From the NCBI RefSeq assembly GCF_020906515.1, contig NC_085853.1:2108001-2172000 (forward strand): a DNA stretch of 64,000 nt, given 5' to 3'. The notes below the pieces were generated by a model. The model was not told where the DNA came from. It searched no databases and worked only from the letters and a program-made list of their open reading frames with translations. Positions 43,501 through 54,091 of the stretch are shown in pieces (the first letter of the stretch is position 1; the number at the start of each line of letters is the position of its first letter). A program made the translations under genes and the position numbers. The DNA is from Vanrija pseudolonga (lineage: Eukaryota; Basidiomycota; Tremellomycetes; Trichosporonales; Trichosporonaceae).

Positions 43501-43836
43501 ACGTACCGCCTCGCCGACGTCGCGTATGCCGGCTGCATCCCCGTGCTGGTTGGCGATGCGACGCACCACTACTTCTGGGACGTGCTCGACTACACCAAGT
43601 TCAGCGTGTCGGTCTCGTGGGCCGATCTCGAGCGGCTCGAGCAGGTCCTGACCGACTTCACGTGGGACGAGATTGCGCAGATGCAGGCCAACCTGCTCGT
43701 CGTGCGCGACGCGTTCCTCTACCCCGCGGAAGGACACCACAAGGAGAGCCTCGAGACGCGCGGGCCCTTCTTCTACGCCATGCACTCGGCTGCCTTGTTA
43801 CGGCAGACGACGTTCCCCCCGGCCGAGGGCAAGTGA
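40505..43836 (+). CDS. SDR/epimerase domain fused to GT47 exostosin-type glycosyltransferase
   Basis: Exons 40505-40754, 40803-41125 and 41164-43836 encode 1081 residues. Residues 11-30 form a single hydrophobic segment after a short basic tail, typical of type II Golgi enzymes. An extended SDR domain follows: TGGGGMIG at 77-84 (split by intron 1) and NLAGVTRTHW. The catalytic-site region reads SAYGDMAQK, so Tyr209 is kept but the usual Lys four residues on is Ala213. After about residue 330 comes a beta-trefoil-like or linker region, then Cys-rich CANLCDHPTVC and the exostosin GT47 fold ending with CIPVLVGDATHHYF (from residue 982), LDYTKFSVSVSW. Expected: synthesis of a cell-wall or capsule-type polysaccharide or glycoprotein glycan in the Golgi. 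Donor sugar unknown. Confidence 0.82.
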
Positions 43837-43929
43837 GCAGCAGCGGGTAGTAGCAGCAGTGGGTTTCTAGAAGCAGCATAGAACATATCTGTAGCAGTGT
43901 GGCATCATGTATAACTATCTATCTTGCGG

Positions 43930-45386
43930 CTACTGGCGCTTTCCGATGAGCCAGTACAGCGGCGCGAGCGCGAGGTCGCGGACAAAGAGGAAGGGGAACA
44001 TGAACATCAGGTGCGCGAACGCCTGCGCGCCGTTTGGGCCGAACGCGACCCCGAGGTTCTCTTTACTGCCGATCATTTCGGGCCGTGCGCGCGCCATCAT
44101 CTTGGCCTCGAAGGCGCGCAGCGCGGCGCCCAGCTCGGCGCGCGAGCCGATCTGCGCGGCCTGCAGTGGGGTCGTTGGGGCGGGGTTGAGGAGCGCGAAC
44201 GCCGGCACGAGGGAAAGGGGGAACGGCGGGAGCGACGCTGGTACCGTAGGCCGGAGGACGTCGACGAGCGTCGCGCCGAGGTCGGCCGCGTCGGCCATGG
44301 CTGGGAATCAGTCAGCTAGTCGAATCACATGAGGTGCCGTGCCACTCACCCTGGTTCACGCCCTCGCCCGCGAACGGGGACATGACATGCGCCGCGTCCC
44401 CGATGACTGTCACACCGGACAGCTCGCTCGTCCAGGTCAGGTCCGTGGCGAACTGGTAGATTTTCCTCGGGACCATGTTCTCCGTCTCGACGTGGGCGAG
44501 CAGCTCGGCCGCGCCCGCCCAGCCGTCGTAGTGCTTGCTGATCCACGCGCGGCGCGGGCCGTCGCCCTCCGGCAGGGGGTTCTGCTCTGCCCAGTCCTCA
44601 GGCACCACGAACGCAGCGTAGACTTTCGTCTTGCCGCCCGAGTTGTTCTGCCCGAAGATGCCCTGCTCGTCCGAGAGGATCATGACCGCGCCGGGGCCCG
44701 TGACGGCGCGCAGCTCGGGCGTGCTCGCCGCCGCGGGCACCTCCATGTCCACCATCATCAGGCCCGAATACTCTGGCTTCTGGGCGTGTAGCAGCGGGCG
44801 GACCTTGGACCACGTGCCGTCGGCGCCGATGAGGATCGGTGTGGTCGCGCTCGTCCCGTTCTTGAACTGCAAAGTGTAACTGTCGTTTGTCGGCGCCGAG
44901 GCGGACGCCACGGCGTGGCCCCACTTCACGGTGTCGGGCTCCAACGAGTCGAGGAGGAGATTGCGCAGGTCGATCCTGTCGTCAGCACGCAGCTACCCTG
45001 TGCCTCGCTCACCTGTCGATCTCGGGCCGGCCCGAGAAAGCACTGGTCGGCCTCGTGGGCTCCTTCAACGGGCCCTTGACGAACGCCGCCATGTCCCGCT
45101 TGCTCGTCTCCTCGCGCCACACCTTTCCCTCCTTGTCGACGATGCGCATGGCCTCGGCGTCGCCGGTCCGCATGAGTGCCGTCGCCTTGTCGATCAGGCC
45201 GGTCTCAAGCAGCGCCCGCAGCCCCGTATCGGCGTGCAGGTCGAGCGTGCCGCCCTGCGACCGCGCCGAAGCGGACGCCTCGGCCTCGAACACCTGCACT
45301 GGGATGCCGTGCTTCTGGAGGTATCGCGCCAGTGTCAGGCCCGCTGGGCCGGCGCCGACGATGGAGACTAGGGGTTCGGGGCTCAT
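43930..45386 (-). CDS. FAD-dependent monooxygenase (aromatic hydroxylase-type)
   Basis: Exons 45386-45013, 44975-44350 and 44300-43930 (introns 37 and 49 nt) encode 456 residues. The N-terminus carries the FAD dinucleotide fold (VSIVGAGPAGLTLARYL, followed by VFEAE). GADGTWSKVRPLL is the DG motif, and GDAAHVMSPFAGEGVNQAM is the GD motif, restored across the second intron. This motif set defines the class A flavoprotein monooxygenases. Residues near the C-terminus (LMFMFPFLFVRDLALAPLYWLIG) are hydrophobic and may bind a membrane. Substrate unknown; tetracycline- or salicylate-hydroxylase relatives are common in fungi. It converges with the GT47 fusion gene. Confidence 0.87.
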
Positions 45387-46031
45387 GATGCGCGAAGGAA
45401 GTGAAGGGAAGGGAAGGGAAGGGAAGAGTGGGTTGTCCAGTTGCCCGACTCCACCTTTTTCTGTTGTTGTTGGCAGTCAGTCGCCTTGCCGCATTTATGA
45501 CGACACACTTCGGCCACCAGTGGCGGCGGCGGGTCTGCCATGCGGCAGCACCCCGGCACCCTCGGCAACGACGTGACGCGCCGCCCTGGATGTCTACTTC
45601 GCCGACGCCGAAGCACCGGCACTGCGCCGACAACGCCGGTGCCCGAGGCGCGTTGCGATCTATGCATGCTGCTGCAAGCGAGGGCGAAGCGATCCGAAGC
45701 GGAGGCTGCCGTGGTGTTGATGCATGTGTGTCGAAGCCGACAACAGCCCCCCCCCCTCCACTTGCCTCGACGCCAAGTTTTTATCGTCCTCCTTCATGCT
45801 CCCTACCCTTCCTCCATCCTCCTCCCTCCCGCAATGTACACTGCAACAACATGCATAGCGAGTCGTTAACCACTCCCAATGTCTCACCACTGCATCCCAG
45901 TCCAGCCCATGTCAGCCCAACCCATGCCCGCGCCGCCCGTCCCCTCCTCTCCTGTCTCTCCTCCCATTCGACGACCTCCCTCGCCCTGTCTCCTTCCTTC
46001 CCCCTAAAAAGGGTGGTTCTCACCCTGGGTG
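45387..46031. other. Intergenic region before the tRNA pair
   Basis: About 640 bp with a GGGAA-type short repeat at about 45404-45426. Open frames lack codon bias. No gene supported. Confidence 0.45.
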
Positions 46032-46103
46032 CTTCCTGTCGGGGAATCGAACCCCGATCCCCCGCGTGACAAGCGAGTATACTGACCGTTATACGAACAA
46101 GAA
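46032..46103 (-). tRNA. tRNA-Asp (GTC)
   Basis: Minus-strand cloverleaf: acceptor TTCTTGT pairs with ACAGGAA (with G-U pairs), D-stem GTAT/ATAC, anticodon stem CTCGC/GCGGG, loop TTGTCAC with anticodon GTC, T-arm TCGGG-GTTCGAT-TCCCCGA region. No intron; 72 nt. Confidence 0.9.
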
Positions 46104-46425
46104 GGTGAACCAGTTGTTGTTGGTTTTGGCGGACGGGTGCGGTGATACTTAAACGTGACGTCTTGGCTTCGCGCAAAAAAATAAAATCTTCGCGCTCGAC
46201 TGGGACAGGAGGATCCCGGATATCTCACATGATCACAAGCAGTCGCATGGTGGTTGGATTCGCTGGTGCGAGCTGCATACATAAGCATGCATGATACACG
46301 TCAGTAATGAGTGTGTGCATATGTCGATGCTTGTGTGTGTTGGCGCCCGCACACAGATCGTCGCTGTGTTTGCCTGGACGATTCTGCACCCCCAACAGCG
46401 ACTTTGGATTTCCGGAAACGTGTCC

Positions 46426-46523
46426 GGGCGTGTAGCTCAGTTGGTAGAGCGTGTCATTAGCACGAGTACTGCGGTACTACTACATACTTGACAAGGTCTT
46501 TGGTTCGATTCCTAACTCGTCCA
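46426..46523 (+). tRNA. tRNA-Ala (AGC) with about 25-nt intron
   Basis: The ends match fungal tRNA-Ala: GGGCGTG at the 5' side and CTCGTCC plus A at the 3' side, with the G3-U70 identity pair. The D-arm is TAGCTCAGTTGGTAGAGC. The loop begins TTAGCA, giving anticodon AGC. The anticodon stem TGTCA pairs with TGACA only if about 25 bases (46463-46487) are removed as an intron. One T-T mismatch in the T-stem is noted. Confidence 0.82.
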
Positions 46524-46743
46524 GTTACAATTACGTTTTGCCATTCAGGGAGGGGGAAGGCAGACGAGGGAGGCTCGTGAGTGGCGGACGTTTGAGTTTT
46601 TGCGGGATGTTTGGTTCCAACGGCTCCTCGACACCTTCATTATGAACAGACTCTACCGGCTATGTATGCTATCACCATTGTTCTTGTCCTACTGTCCTAC
46701 TAGTCACGGTAGCTCCAGTGTATGGGAGACAACCGTTATTCCC

Positions 46744-47603
46744 CTAGAGCACAACAAAGGCGGCGCCAGCAACAGCGAGTCCAAGCCCGACAAGGCTCGC
46801 CCCAAGCGCCCTCGCGCCGTTCGTAGCCGCAACGCTGGTGCCGGGAACGGAGCCGGGGTTACCGCTGCCGTCGGTCGGAAGGGGAGAGCCACCACCCCCA
46901 GCGTTGGGGTCAGCAGTGACTGGCGCCGCTGCACCGGTGCCCGCCGCGCCCGGGTCGGTGATGAGGGCGCCTGTGCCGCTCGCCGCGGGGGCCGAGGTGC
47001 TGACCTGCGCGCGCGGCGAGCCGAAGGGCACGATCTGGAATGCGTCCGACGTGGCGTAGAGGGTGGAGGTGTCGTTGACGGCCGTGAGCTTGAGAGTGTA
47101 GTTGGGGCCCGGGGGCGCGCGGGTGCTGCGAACGTGAGTATGTGTGGGGTGTGGAGGGGGCAAACGTTCGGGGTACTCACGACCAGATAGACAACGAAGA
47201 CGTTGTGGTGCGAACTGTGATGGAGTTAGAATTTGGTTAGGGAAAGGTGCAAAGCAAAACCCACTGAAGGTCTTGAGCTTGACATCAGCCGGGATGAGGG
47301 TCACGTCGGGGTTGGAGAGCCACACGGCGAACGCGGTCGGGCCGGTACCCATCCACGCGAGGGTGTTGTTGGCGTTCTGGACCCCTGGGGATGTGTTAGC
47401 GATGCTTAGCGAACGAGAAAGTGGAAAGGTTGCTGGTGATGGTCGAAAACACAGCTGGGGATGGCGGGAGATAGTAGGAACTGTCAACACCACTCACACC
47501 ACACGCTCCCGCTGGGCGAGTAGATGGACAGCGTCGAACCTGCTGCCTGGGCGAGGACGAGGGCGGCGTGTGCGAGGAGAACAAGTAGAAGGAGGGGGGT
47601 CAT
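46744..47603 (-). CDS. KRE9/KNH-like GPI-type surface protein 1
   Basis: Exons 47603-47498, 47384-47265, 47214-47181 and 47125-46744 encode 213 residues. Signal peptide LLLLVLLAHAALVLAQA. The mature part starts with LSIYSPSGSVW; the first intron splits a Trp codon, giving WWVQNANNTLAW, then GTGPTAFAVWLSNP. A one-domain beta fold of KRE9/KNH type continues through IRTTTSSLSIWST and NYTLKLTAVND. An Ala/Gly/Thr-rich linker and a hydrophobic C-terminus (LVGLGLAVAGAAFVVL) fit GPI attachment. The third exon is only 34 nt. It is closely related to the next two genes and probably acts in the cell wall or on the outer membrane face. Exact role unknown. Confidence 0.82.
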
Positions 47604-47660
47604 GGTGGTGAGAGGGAGTGATGATGATGGGTTGAGCGGTGCAAGAGAGAGGCAGCGGTT

Positions 47661-47670
47661 CATATACATG
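47661..47670 (-). promoter_or_regulatory. Putative TATA element
   Basis: Read on the minus strand, CATGTATATG about 60 bp before the ATG at 47603. Confidence 0.35.
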
Positions 47671-47818
47671 CGGAGAATGCATCACGACTGGGAGACTGCG
47701 ACTGCTGCCCAACACATCTGCATCTTGGCAGCCATGGGAGACTGTGAACTGCACCGCCGAGCACATGTATAGCATAGTACGCAAAGTATGCCACGAAGAA
47801 GAGAAGACAAGTGTGGCA

Positions 47819-48817
47819 CTACACAAGGAGGGCGACACACACGCCCGCGAGCACGGCAGCGGCGGAAAGGCCAAGACGGCGAGCAGAGCTCGGCTGAGCA
47901 GTGGCCGACGCGTTGGCGCTTGCAGACGCGCTCGACTCGGCGGGGGCAGGTGCCGACGCAGCCGCAAGGTCGGCCGTCGCGCTCGCCGCCGCGAGCGTCG
48001 TGCTCAGCAGCGCGGGGGCGGCGCCGAACGTCTGGATCGTGAACGGCTCGGAAGTCGCGAGCGTCGCTAGGGCGTCAGTGCCACTACGCCCAGAAGCACG
48101 ACCGACTCACTCTCGTTGCCCCGCACCGTCGTCAAGCGGAGGACGTACCCGTCCCCCGGCTCCGCGCGGGTGGACCACATCTCGAGCTGCGAGAGGGGCG
48201 TGCTGACTGCGCGCGTTAGACGGGTCAACTGGTGAATTGTGTGTAGTGGTGCTGCGGAGGGCGACATGACACACGGACAGCGAATGAGAGGTGGCGGATC
48301 GCGATAGGCAAGGCTTGGCACTGCGGTGGCGCCGGCATGTTTCGCAGACGCGCGCCGGTAATAGACGCGCTTTGCTCGACTGGGGGATGATTGGGCGACC
48401 GGCCCGCACGCGAAGCCGAGGAACGCGAGGCGAATACCCAACACAACTCACCGTTGTACTTGATCCGCACGTCGTCAAACGTCGTGTTCGGGTGCGTGAG
48501 CCAGACGTTGAACCCGTCCGGCCCGGTACCCGTCCACGCGAGCGTGTTGTTCGCGTTCTGCACCCCTGCAACGTGCGTTAGCCGAGGCATGGGCGTGGGC
48601 GTGGGAGGTGGGCGTTGGGCGGCGGGCGCTGGCTGGCCGCGGGTCGTGTGCCACCACCACCCGCGGGCGTGCGTGTGGCGCAGCACCTGGCGGAGGTGGC
48701 ACCACGATACCACTCACACCAAAAGTCGGCGCTGGGCGCGTAGATCTTGAGCGGTTCGGCGGATTGCGCGGCCGCGCTGCTGGCTAGCGCGAGGGCGACG
48801 GTGGCGGCGAGGAGCAT
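47819..48817 (-). CDS. KRE9/KNH-like GPI-type surface protein 2
   Basis: Exons 48817-48718, 48565-48452, 48206-48111 and 48066-47819 encode 185 residues. Signal peptide LLAATVALALASSAAAQ, then LKIYAPSADFW, and the same split-Trp intron followed by WVQNANNTLAWTGTGP. Later parts are STPLSQLEMWSTRAEPG and LATSEPFTIQTFG, an Ala/Ser-rich stalk, and a hydrophobic end (LSAAAVLAGVCVALLV) for GPI attachment. Introns are 152, 245 and 44 nt, longer than most in the window. It is the tandem neighbour and paralogue of the genes on either side. Asn-x-Thr sites (NNT, NTT) are potential N-glycosylation sites. Confidence 0.82.
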
Positions 48818-49190
48818 TGTGGGGGTGTGTTGCAGGTGGCCGGGGCGAGGTGCATGCACCTCGCCCCTCACGATGTTGACACTTTAAAACCACCAGAGGC
48901 AGACTGCTGCGCGTCATTCTTGGCCAGATGCTCGCGCTCTCTTGGCATTTGATCACAATCCCTTGCCACAACCTTTCCCGCAGCGCAGCAGCACCTTGGC
49001 GCAGCAGCACGCGCAGCGGCAGCGTGACAGTCTCTGCTCCTCCACCTCGGTAACGAACATGCTGCGTGCATCGGCAAAATAAAGGAGAAAAACAGGCTCT
49101 GCAGAGACTGGAGGATTAAAAGTGCCTTATGGGTAGATGCTACTGGCCAAGCGGCAAGGCAGCCTAGCCAGTGCTGCTAGGGCAACTCGC
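48818..49190. other. Intergenic region between surface genes 2 and 3
   Basis: About 370 bp; the promoter of gene 2 and the end of gene 3. No other gene seen. Confidence 0.5.
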
Positions 49191-50357
49191 TTAGATGAGG
49201 AGGGCGACGGCGCCAGCGAAGGCGACGGCACCGACCGAGGCGACAACCTTGCCGGCCGAAGAGGGCTTGTGCGACGACGAGGCAGCGGCGGCGGCAGTCG
49301 AGGAGTGCGAAGTGGTCTCGGGGTTCGAGATGGTGACACCAGTGCCGGTGGCAGCGGCGGCGTGCGAGATCGAGAGGACGTTGGTCGAGTTCCAGGGGCG
49401 GATGGTGAAGGGCTCCGAGGTGGCGAAGACGACTGGACATGTCAGTATAAGCTCTGTTGGCGTTTGGCGCAGCACGGTGGCTGGCTGCGGTGGCCGTCGT
49501 CGCGAGTGATGCGAGAAATGGCGCAACAACCGCAGCCGCCTCGCCTCGTGCCGCCCGGCAGCTGCAACTCACCCGACGAGTCGTTGACGGCACGGAGCTG
49601 GATGGTGAAGCCGTCACCGCCGGCGTTGGTGCGGGTCGACCAGACGTTGAAGGTCGAGACACCGGTCTTGACTGGGGGGCAAGGTCAGCGGCGAGTTGTT
49701 GAGCTGCTGAACATCAACTCACTCCAGGTCTTGAGCTTGAGGGCACCGTTGATGACCTGGCCGTTGTCCGTGTCCTTGAGGAGCGAAGAGTTCGAGTTGA
49801 GGAGCCAGACCGAGAACGCGGTGGGGCCAGTGCCGGTCCAGGCGAGGGTGTTGTTGGTGTTGCCGACCCCTGCAATGTCAGCGGGTGTGATGCGGGTCAT
49901 GCGGGGGGCACGGTCACGCGGTCGCGCGGGGAAGGCATCGCAGGTCGTGTTTGCTTCTCCGGCTGGCACAGACGCGGCGGACAGAGCGAGCCCGCCCACG
50001 CGTCACGGGCCGCCGCCTCCGCAAACACACGGCTTTCGCTCCGCGCAGCGCACGCGACCCGCGCCCCCCAAACGTCCACTCACAGTAGTTGGTCGACGAG
50101 GGCGAGTAGATCTGGAGGTGCGAGTTGAGGGCACCGCCAGTCGCGCTGGGGGCGGCACCGCCGGCGGCGGGCGAGGTAGTGACGTTGGCGCCAACACCGG
50201 CAGTGGTGGCGGCGGTAGCGTCGGCACCGTCAGTAGCGGCGTCCGAGCCGGCGGCGGAGGCGTCGGCGGGAGCCTCAGAGGCCGAGGCCGAGGCAGAAGC
50301 GTCCTGCGCGAGAACGGCGAGGGGGGCGAGGAAGAGGGCGAGGAGCGAAAGCTTCAT
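49191..50357 (-). CDS. KRE9/KNH-like GPI-type surface protein 3
   Basis: Exons 50357-50084, 49869-49723, 49671-49573 and 49432-49191 encode 253 residues. Signal peptide LSLLALFLAPLAVLAQ, then an Ala/Ser/Asp/Thr-rich N-terminal extension of about 65 residues that the other two lack. The shared domain follows: LQIYSPSSTNYW, VGNTNNTLAWTGTGPTAF, KTGVSTFNVWSTR, FTIQLRAVNDSS and FATSEPFTIRPWN. The Ser/Thr stalk and hydrophobic C-terminus (VVASVGAVAFAGAVALLI) fit GPI attachment. Introns are 214, 51 and 140 nt in the same places as its relatives. The extension could reach further into the wall. Confidence 0.82.
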
Positions 50358-50471
50358 TGTGAATGCTGGTAAGGACCGTGGGTGGGTGGATGTGCACAAG
50401 TACGAAAGCAAGGAGCAAAGTTGTTGATGGGAGAGGAAGAGAAGAAGAGGAAAAGGAACGAGATGTATCAA

Positions 50472-50493
50472 GGTGGTGGTGGTGGTGGTGGTG
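50472..50493 (+). repeat. GGT microsatellite
   Basis: About seven GGT units upstream of surface gene 3. Confidence 0.7.
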
Positions 50494-50517
50494 TGACTGT
50501 TTGAGCGGGAAGGCTGG

Positions 50518-50541
50518 CGCTGGCTGGCTGGCTGGCTGGCT
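50518..50541 (+). repeat. CTGG microsatellite
   Basis: Five to six GGCT/CTGG units upstream of surface gene 3. Confidence 0.7.
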
Positions 50542-51535
50542 GACAGACGACGACTGGGGTCATGGGCCAACTGGCTGCACGCGCGCGCGCGCGTGCTCCT
50601 CTCGTCTCTCGTCACTGGTCTCTGCGCTGGCTCGGGTCTGGCCTCTGGCCTAATGGGATCGACTGCTCGTTGCACCTGACGTCGCCCGTCCTTGGAAACC
50701 TGACTGATCCAGTAATGGGCCCACCACCGGTAAGCCTCGAGACGCCGCCGTCGCCCTGCGTGAGCGAGTTTTAGATTTGTTTACTACTTCGATTGGACAG
50801 TGCCTTGTCTGCCGGCTGCAGTTGTCGTTGCTGGCTTGGCTTTGGCTCGGCATTAGCCGTGCCCATTTGCCCTCGAGGGACCGTATGTCCCTCTCATCCG
50901 TCCTCCCTCCCTTCTCCCCCTCCCTGCGCTAGATTGTCGCTCCACACCTCTGCTCGTCGTGTGCTGCGAGGGGGAGCGACGCAATGCAAATCCCAACCCG
51001 CCACCCCCGAGTCCCTCTATCCTCCCTGTCCGACGCGCCTCCTCGTTGTTGCCCACAACGCATAAACGCGCGCGACTGACACACACTGAACCCTTTCAGG
51101 CTGGGGGGTGGGGCGCACGCGCGTTTCTGCGTCAGTGCAGCGTCAAGTTTCGTGGCGCCCCAAGCGTCTTCAAGGCACAAGACCAGAGGCGGGATCAAAT
51201 TCTTTGCCAGGGGAAGGGGTCTGTGTGCCGCGTTTTGAAACCCTGATGGCTTGCTTCCCTCATTTGCTTGGACCCTGAAAAGTACCGACGAACCTTTTGT
51301 TCTTTCGCCCCCCTGGGTAATATTGATCCCGTGCCTTGTGGGCGGTAGATTTGATCCCGTGAGCACAGGCCAACTTCGGCGTCAACTTCGGCGTCAATGC
51401 CGCAGCACATGACGTCGAGCAACAACATGACGTGATGGCCATGACCGGCGGCAGCACACTTTTGTTTGTGTGGCAGGCAGCTGCTCAGTAACCAGGCCAG
51501 CTGATGTCAAGACAACAGATATTGCTATCGCCAAA

Positions 51536-52966
51536 TCACAGAAGAACGAAAGCAGCAGCAGCGAGGGCCAGTGCTCCCCCACCAGCAGAAACGACAACGG
51601 ATCGTCCAACGCCGCTGTGCGGAGCGGAGCTCGCCCCGGCGCTAGCGGAGGAGGTGCCCGTGGCGTTGCCAGCGCCGGCGGCACCAGTCTGCGCGTGGAC
51701 GTTCGTCGCTGGTGGGCCCCAGATCGCAGTGTTGATGTTGGACGAAGCGGCCGCGCCCGTGCCTGCACCGGCACCGGCACCCCCAGTAGTGGTCGTTGCG
51801 TTGGGCGTGGTTGTCGCAGGGATCGAGTTGCTCACGGCCTCCTTGGTCCTAAAGATGCTGCGGGTGCGTATCAGTCCCTGCCTTGTTGGGTGGAGCCGGC
51901 TTACACAACGCGCTGGAGGTACACCTTGGGGTCGGACACGCTCGCTCCCGTCAGCGGCGGCTGCCACTCGATAAGGACGTAGTTGTTCACCCCGGGCAGC
52001 TGCCAGAACTTCCAGCGGTATTGCGGCTTCCTGCAGCCGTCAACGAACTTGGCAGCAGCGCCAGGGTTGCCAATGTCGTTGCCGTGGTTTGAGAAGTTGA
52101 GCGAAAGTTGTGCCCAGGGGTCGGCGCCGAGGTATATAGACGCGCCTGCGACGGTTTCTGAGATCGAGTCAGTGTGTATTTGGGCACAGGGGCCGGGGGG
52201 GGGGTTGGAGGCGATAGGAGGGGCTTGGCACTCCACGGCTGTTGTCGGACAACAGCAAAGCACTGCGCAGGGCCTAAGATAGGGACGAAGGGTCGACCCA
52301 ACGCCGGCCCCATCTCGAGTCCCAACCAGCCAAACGTGGCCCACTCACCATCGAACACGATCAGCGCGGAACCGGTGGAAGAGAGTGTGTGCGACAACCC
52401 CGACGCGTTGCATGCCGAGGGGCTGGTCTCCCATGGGCCAGTGTACTGGACCTGGGTGTCGAGGTTGACCTCGGCCTGGGTGACGGCCGAGTCGATCTTG
52501 ACGATCTCGGCCGTTGTCTCTGGCGCGGTGGGGACGTTGGCCATGTTGCTGATGTTGAGCGCGCCAGCTGGGGGTTGGGTGGTCAGCAGAAGCGCCGCGA
52601 CAAGCCCACGCACTGATGGGACATCCGTCCGCACTGTCACAGCACCCGCGGGGGCCGCACGTCTGGCCCTGGAGGCATTGCACGCCGTCGATGTCTGCCA
52701 CTGTCAGCGCCAGCGCCGCCACCGACAGGCGACGTACCAGGACAGCAAGTGTATCCGGCCCGCGCACACCCGTTGCCCGAGGGACACTCGGTCGACGTGG
52801 GGTTCACGCAGCCGCCGTCGCTGGCCTGGCGCGGAAGCAGCAGCGGGTTGTACAGCCTGTCGAGGGTGGTCGCGCGGCGGAGCGCCTCGCCCGACGAGAA
52901 GGGCGTCAAGGTCGCCGAGGCCGACGACGAGGCGACAAGCACAAGCGACAGCAGCAGTGGTCTCAT
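51536..52966 (-). CDS. Cys-rich secreted, probably GPI-anchored protein (type 1)
   Basis: Exons 52966-52738, 52694-52614, 52567-52349, 52157-51905 and 51857-51536 encode 367 residues. Signal peptide LLLSLVLVASSSASA. A Cys-rich part follows (CVNPTSTECPSGNGC, YTCC, CLQGQTCGPRGCC), resembling small disulfide-rich or chitin-binding-like folds. A beta-type domain comes next: VFDETVAGASIYLGAD, then DGC, YRWKFW and NNYVLIEWQPP. A Ser/Thr/Ala-rich stalk and hydrophobic tail (ALALAAAAFVLL) fit GPI attachment. The gene at 57465 has the same plan and a phase-1 intron at the same FD-T-AG point, so the two are paralogues. I do not know the family's name. Confidence 0.78.
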
Positions 52967-53604
52967 TATTAGATGTTAGTGTTCGATGGAGAGATTGCAC
53001 TGGCTCTGAGATGCAGACCCGAAGTTCTTGGCCCCGTTGTCGCAGTATAGCGGCCATGGTCACCATCCCCGCCGAGCAAGTAAGGTGAATGTGTTGAGTG
53101 GGTCAAGCAAGCACGGCCCACTGAAACGGAGAAGCGCCATCCACGGAGTGGGAGGCAGGGTGGGTTGTGCGGATTCTCGTAAGGGTGCGCCAAAATGGCC
53201 GCCTCGGAGCTTGTGCCCTGCGCGGAAGGTGATCGAGCAAAAGCATCAATCACGCGCCAAGTCTTTAATGCACTTATGCGTCACGGTGCGTTTCACTACC
53301 ACCCCAACCCCACCAATGCATCGAGCTGGATCCAACATGGCACTGTGGCTGCTTGGAGGCTGGGTGCTGCGCGGACGAGGAATGGACGCTGCCGTGTTGG
53401 CCTCTACGACAAGCAAACTGGGTCAGGCACTCGGGCCGGAGGGGGGCACGCGCATGCCGGCGCATCTCGCGCGCGTCGCGTCGGGACGTGCACGCGCTGC
53501 AGATCCCTCACTACCTGAACACGTACCCTCTCGCCCCTCCTCGCACCCTCCCTCCTCCTCCTCCAACCAGGTAAAAAGCTCGCGCTGTCGCGCTCGCTCT
53601 GCTC
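52967..53604. other. Intergenic region
   Basis: About 640 bp between the Cys-rich gene and a tRNA gene. No codon-biased frame. Confidence 0.45.
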
Positions 53605-53676
53605 AGGTCCGACTGGGAATCGAACCCAGATTACAAGAATCAGAATCTTGTGTACTAACCGTTATACGATCAAACC
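53605..53676 (-). tRNA. tRNA-Gln (CTG)
   Basis: Minus-strand cloverleaf: acceptor GGTTTGA pairs with TCGGACC (G-U allowed), anticodon stem CAAGA/TCTTG, loop TTCTGAT with anticodon CTG, T-arm CTGGG-TTCGATT-CCCAG. No intron; 72 nt. Its T-arm and 3' end match the tRNA-Gln (TTG) at 27904. Confidence 0.9.
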
Positions 53677-54006
53677 ATTGCGTGTTGACGAGGGGGGAGG
53701 GAGGAGGATGAGGGGGTACTGCCTAGACTGGCTGTCGCGGAGCCCTCTGCATGCTAGTTCACGACCACCAAAGCACTACCGCCATGTCTCTGCGTCCCAC
53801 GACCATGCACAGAGTCCACACCGAAGCCCTCTGCATAGAGAGACCGCGAAACCGCCTCTCAACATCGGGCGCAGAAAAAAATGATCAGGAGTGGCACCTC
53901 CACCCTGCCGATCCCTGACCACACAACCACTCACACCTCTCCATCGACCTCGCCCTTCTTCAACACCTCACCACGACACTGCTGCTTGCGCAGTAGCAAA
54001 AGCGTA
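53677..54006. other. Spacer between two tRNA genes
   Basis: About 330 bp, no gene seen; a short A run (53875-53881) is present. Confidence 0.45.
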
Positions 54007-54091
54007 TGGAGCCAGGGTGGATCGAACACCCGACCTAGCGATTTGATGACTGAACTTCAGTCGCTCGCTCTCCCAGCTGAGCTATGTCTCC
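54007..54091 (-). tRNA. tRNA-Phe (GAA) with about 12-nt intron
   Basis: Minus-strand cloverleaf: acceptor GGAGACA with TGGCTCC (one A-G mismatch), D-arm TAGCTCAGCTGGGAGAGC, anticodon stem AGCGA/TCGCT, loop starting CTGAAG with anticodon GAA, T-arm ending in GTTCGATCCACCC. The 12 bases after position 37 are the intron, as in yeast tRNA-Phe, whose intron is in the same place. Confidence 0.88.

Larger units (their letters stand above)
50358..51535. other. Intergenic region with simple repeats
   Basis: About 1.2 kb without a supported gene. It includes a GGT run (about 50472-50493), a CTGG run (about 50518-50541), and a CG-alternating tract near 50578-50592. A large promoter for the surface gene at 50357 is plausible. 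Confidence 0.5.

Noticed and set aside
40789-43785. A 998-codon open frame antisense to the SDR-GT47 gene
   Set aside because: It covers the same span as a well-supported gene with two recognisable domains. Its length comes from the absence of stops opposite GC-ending codons.
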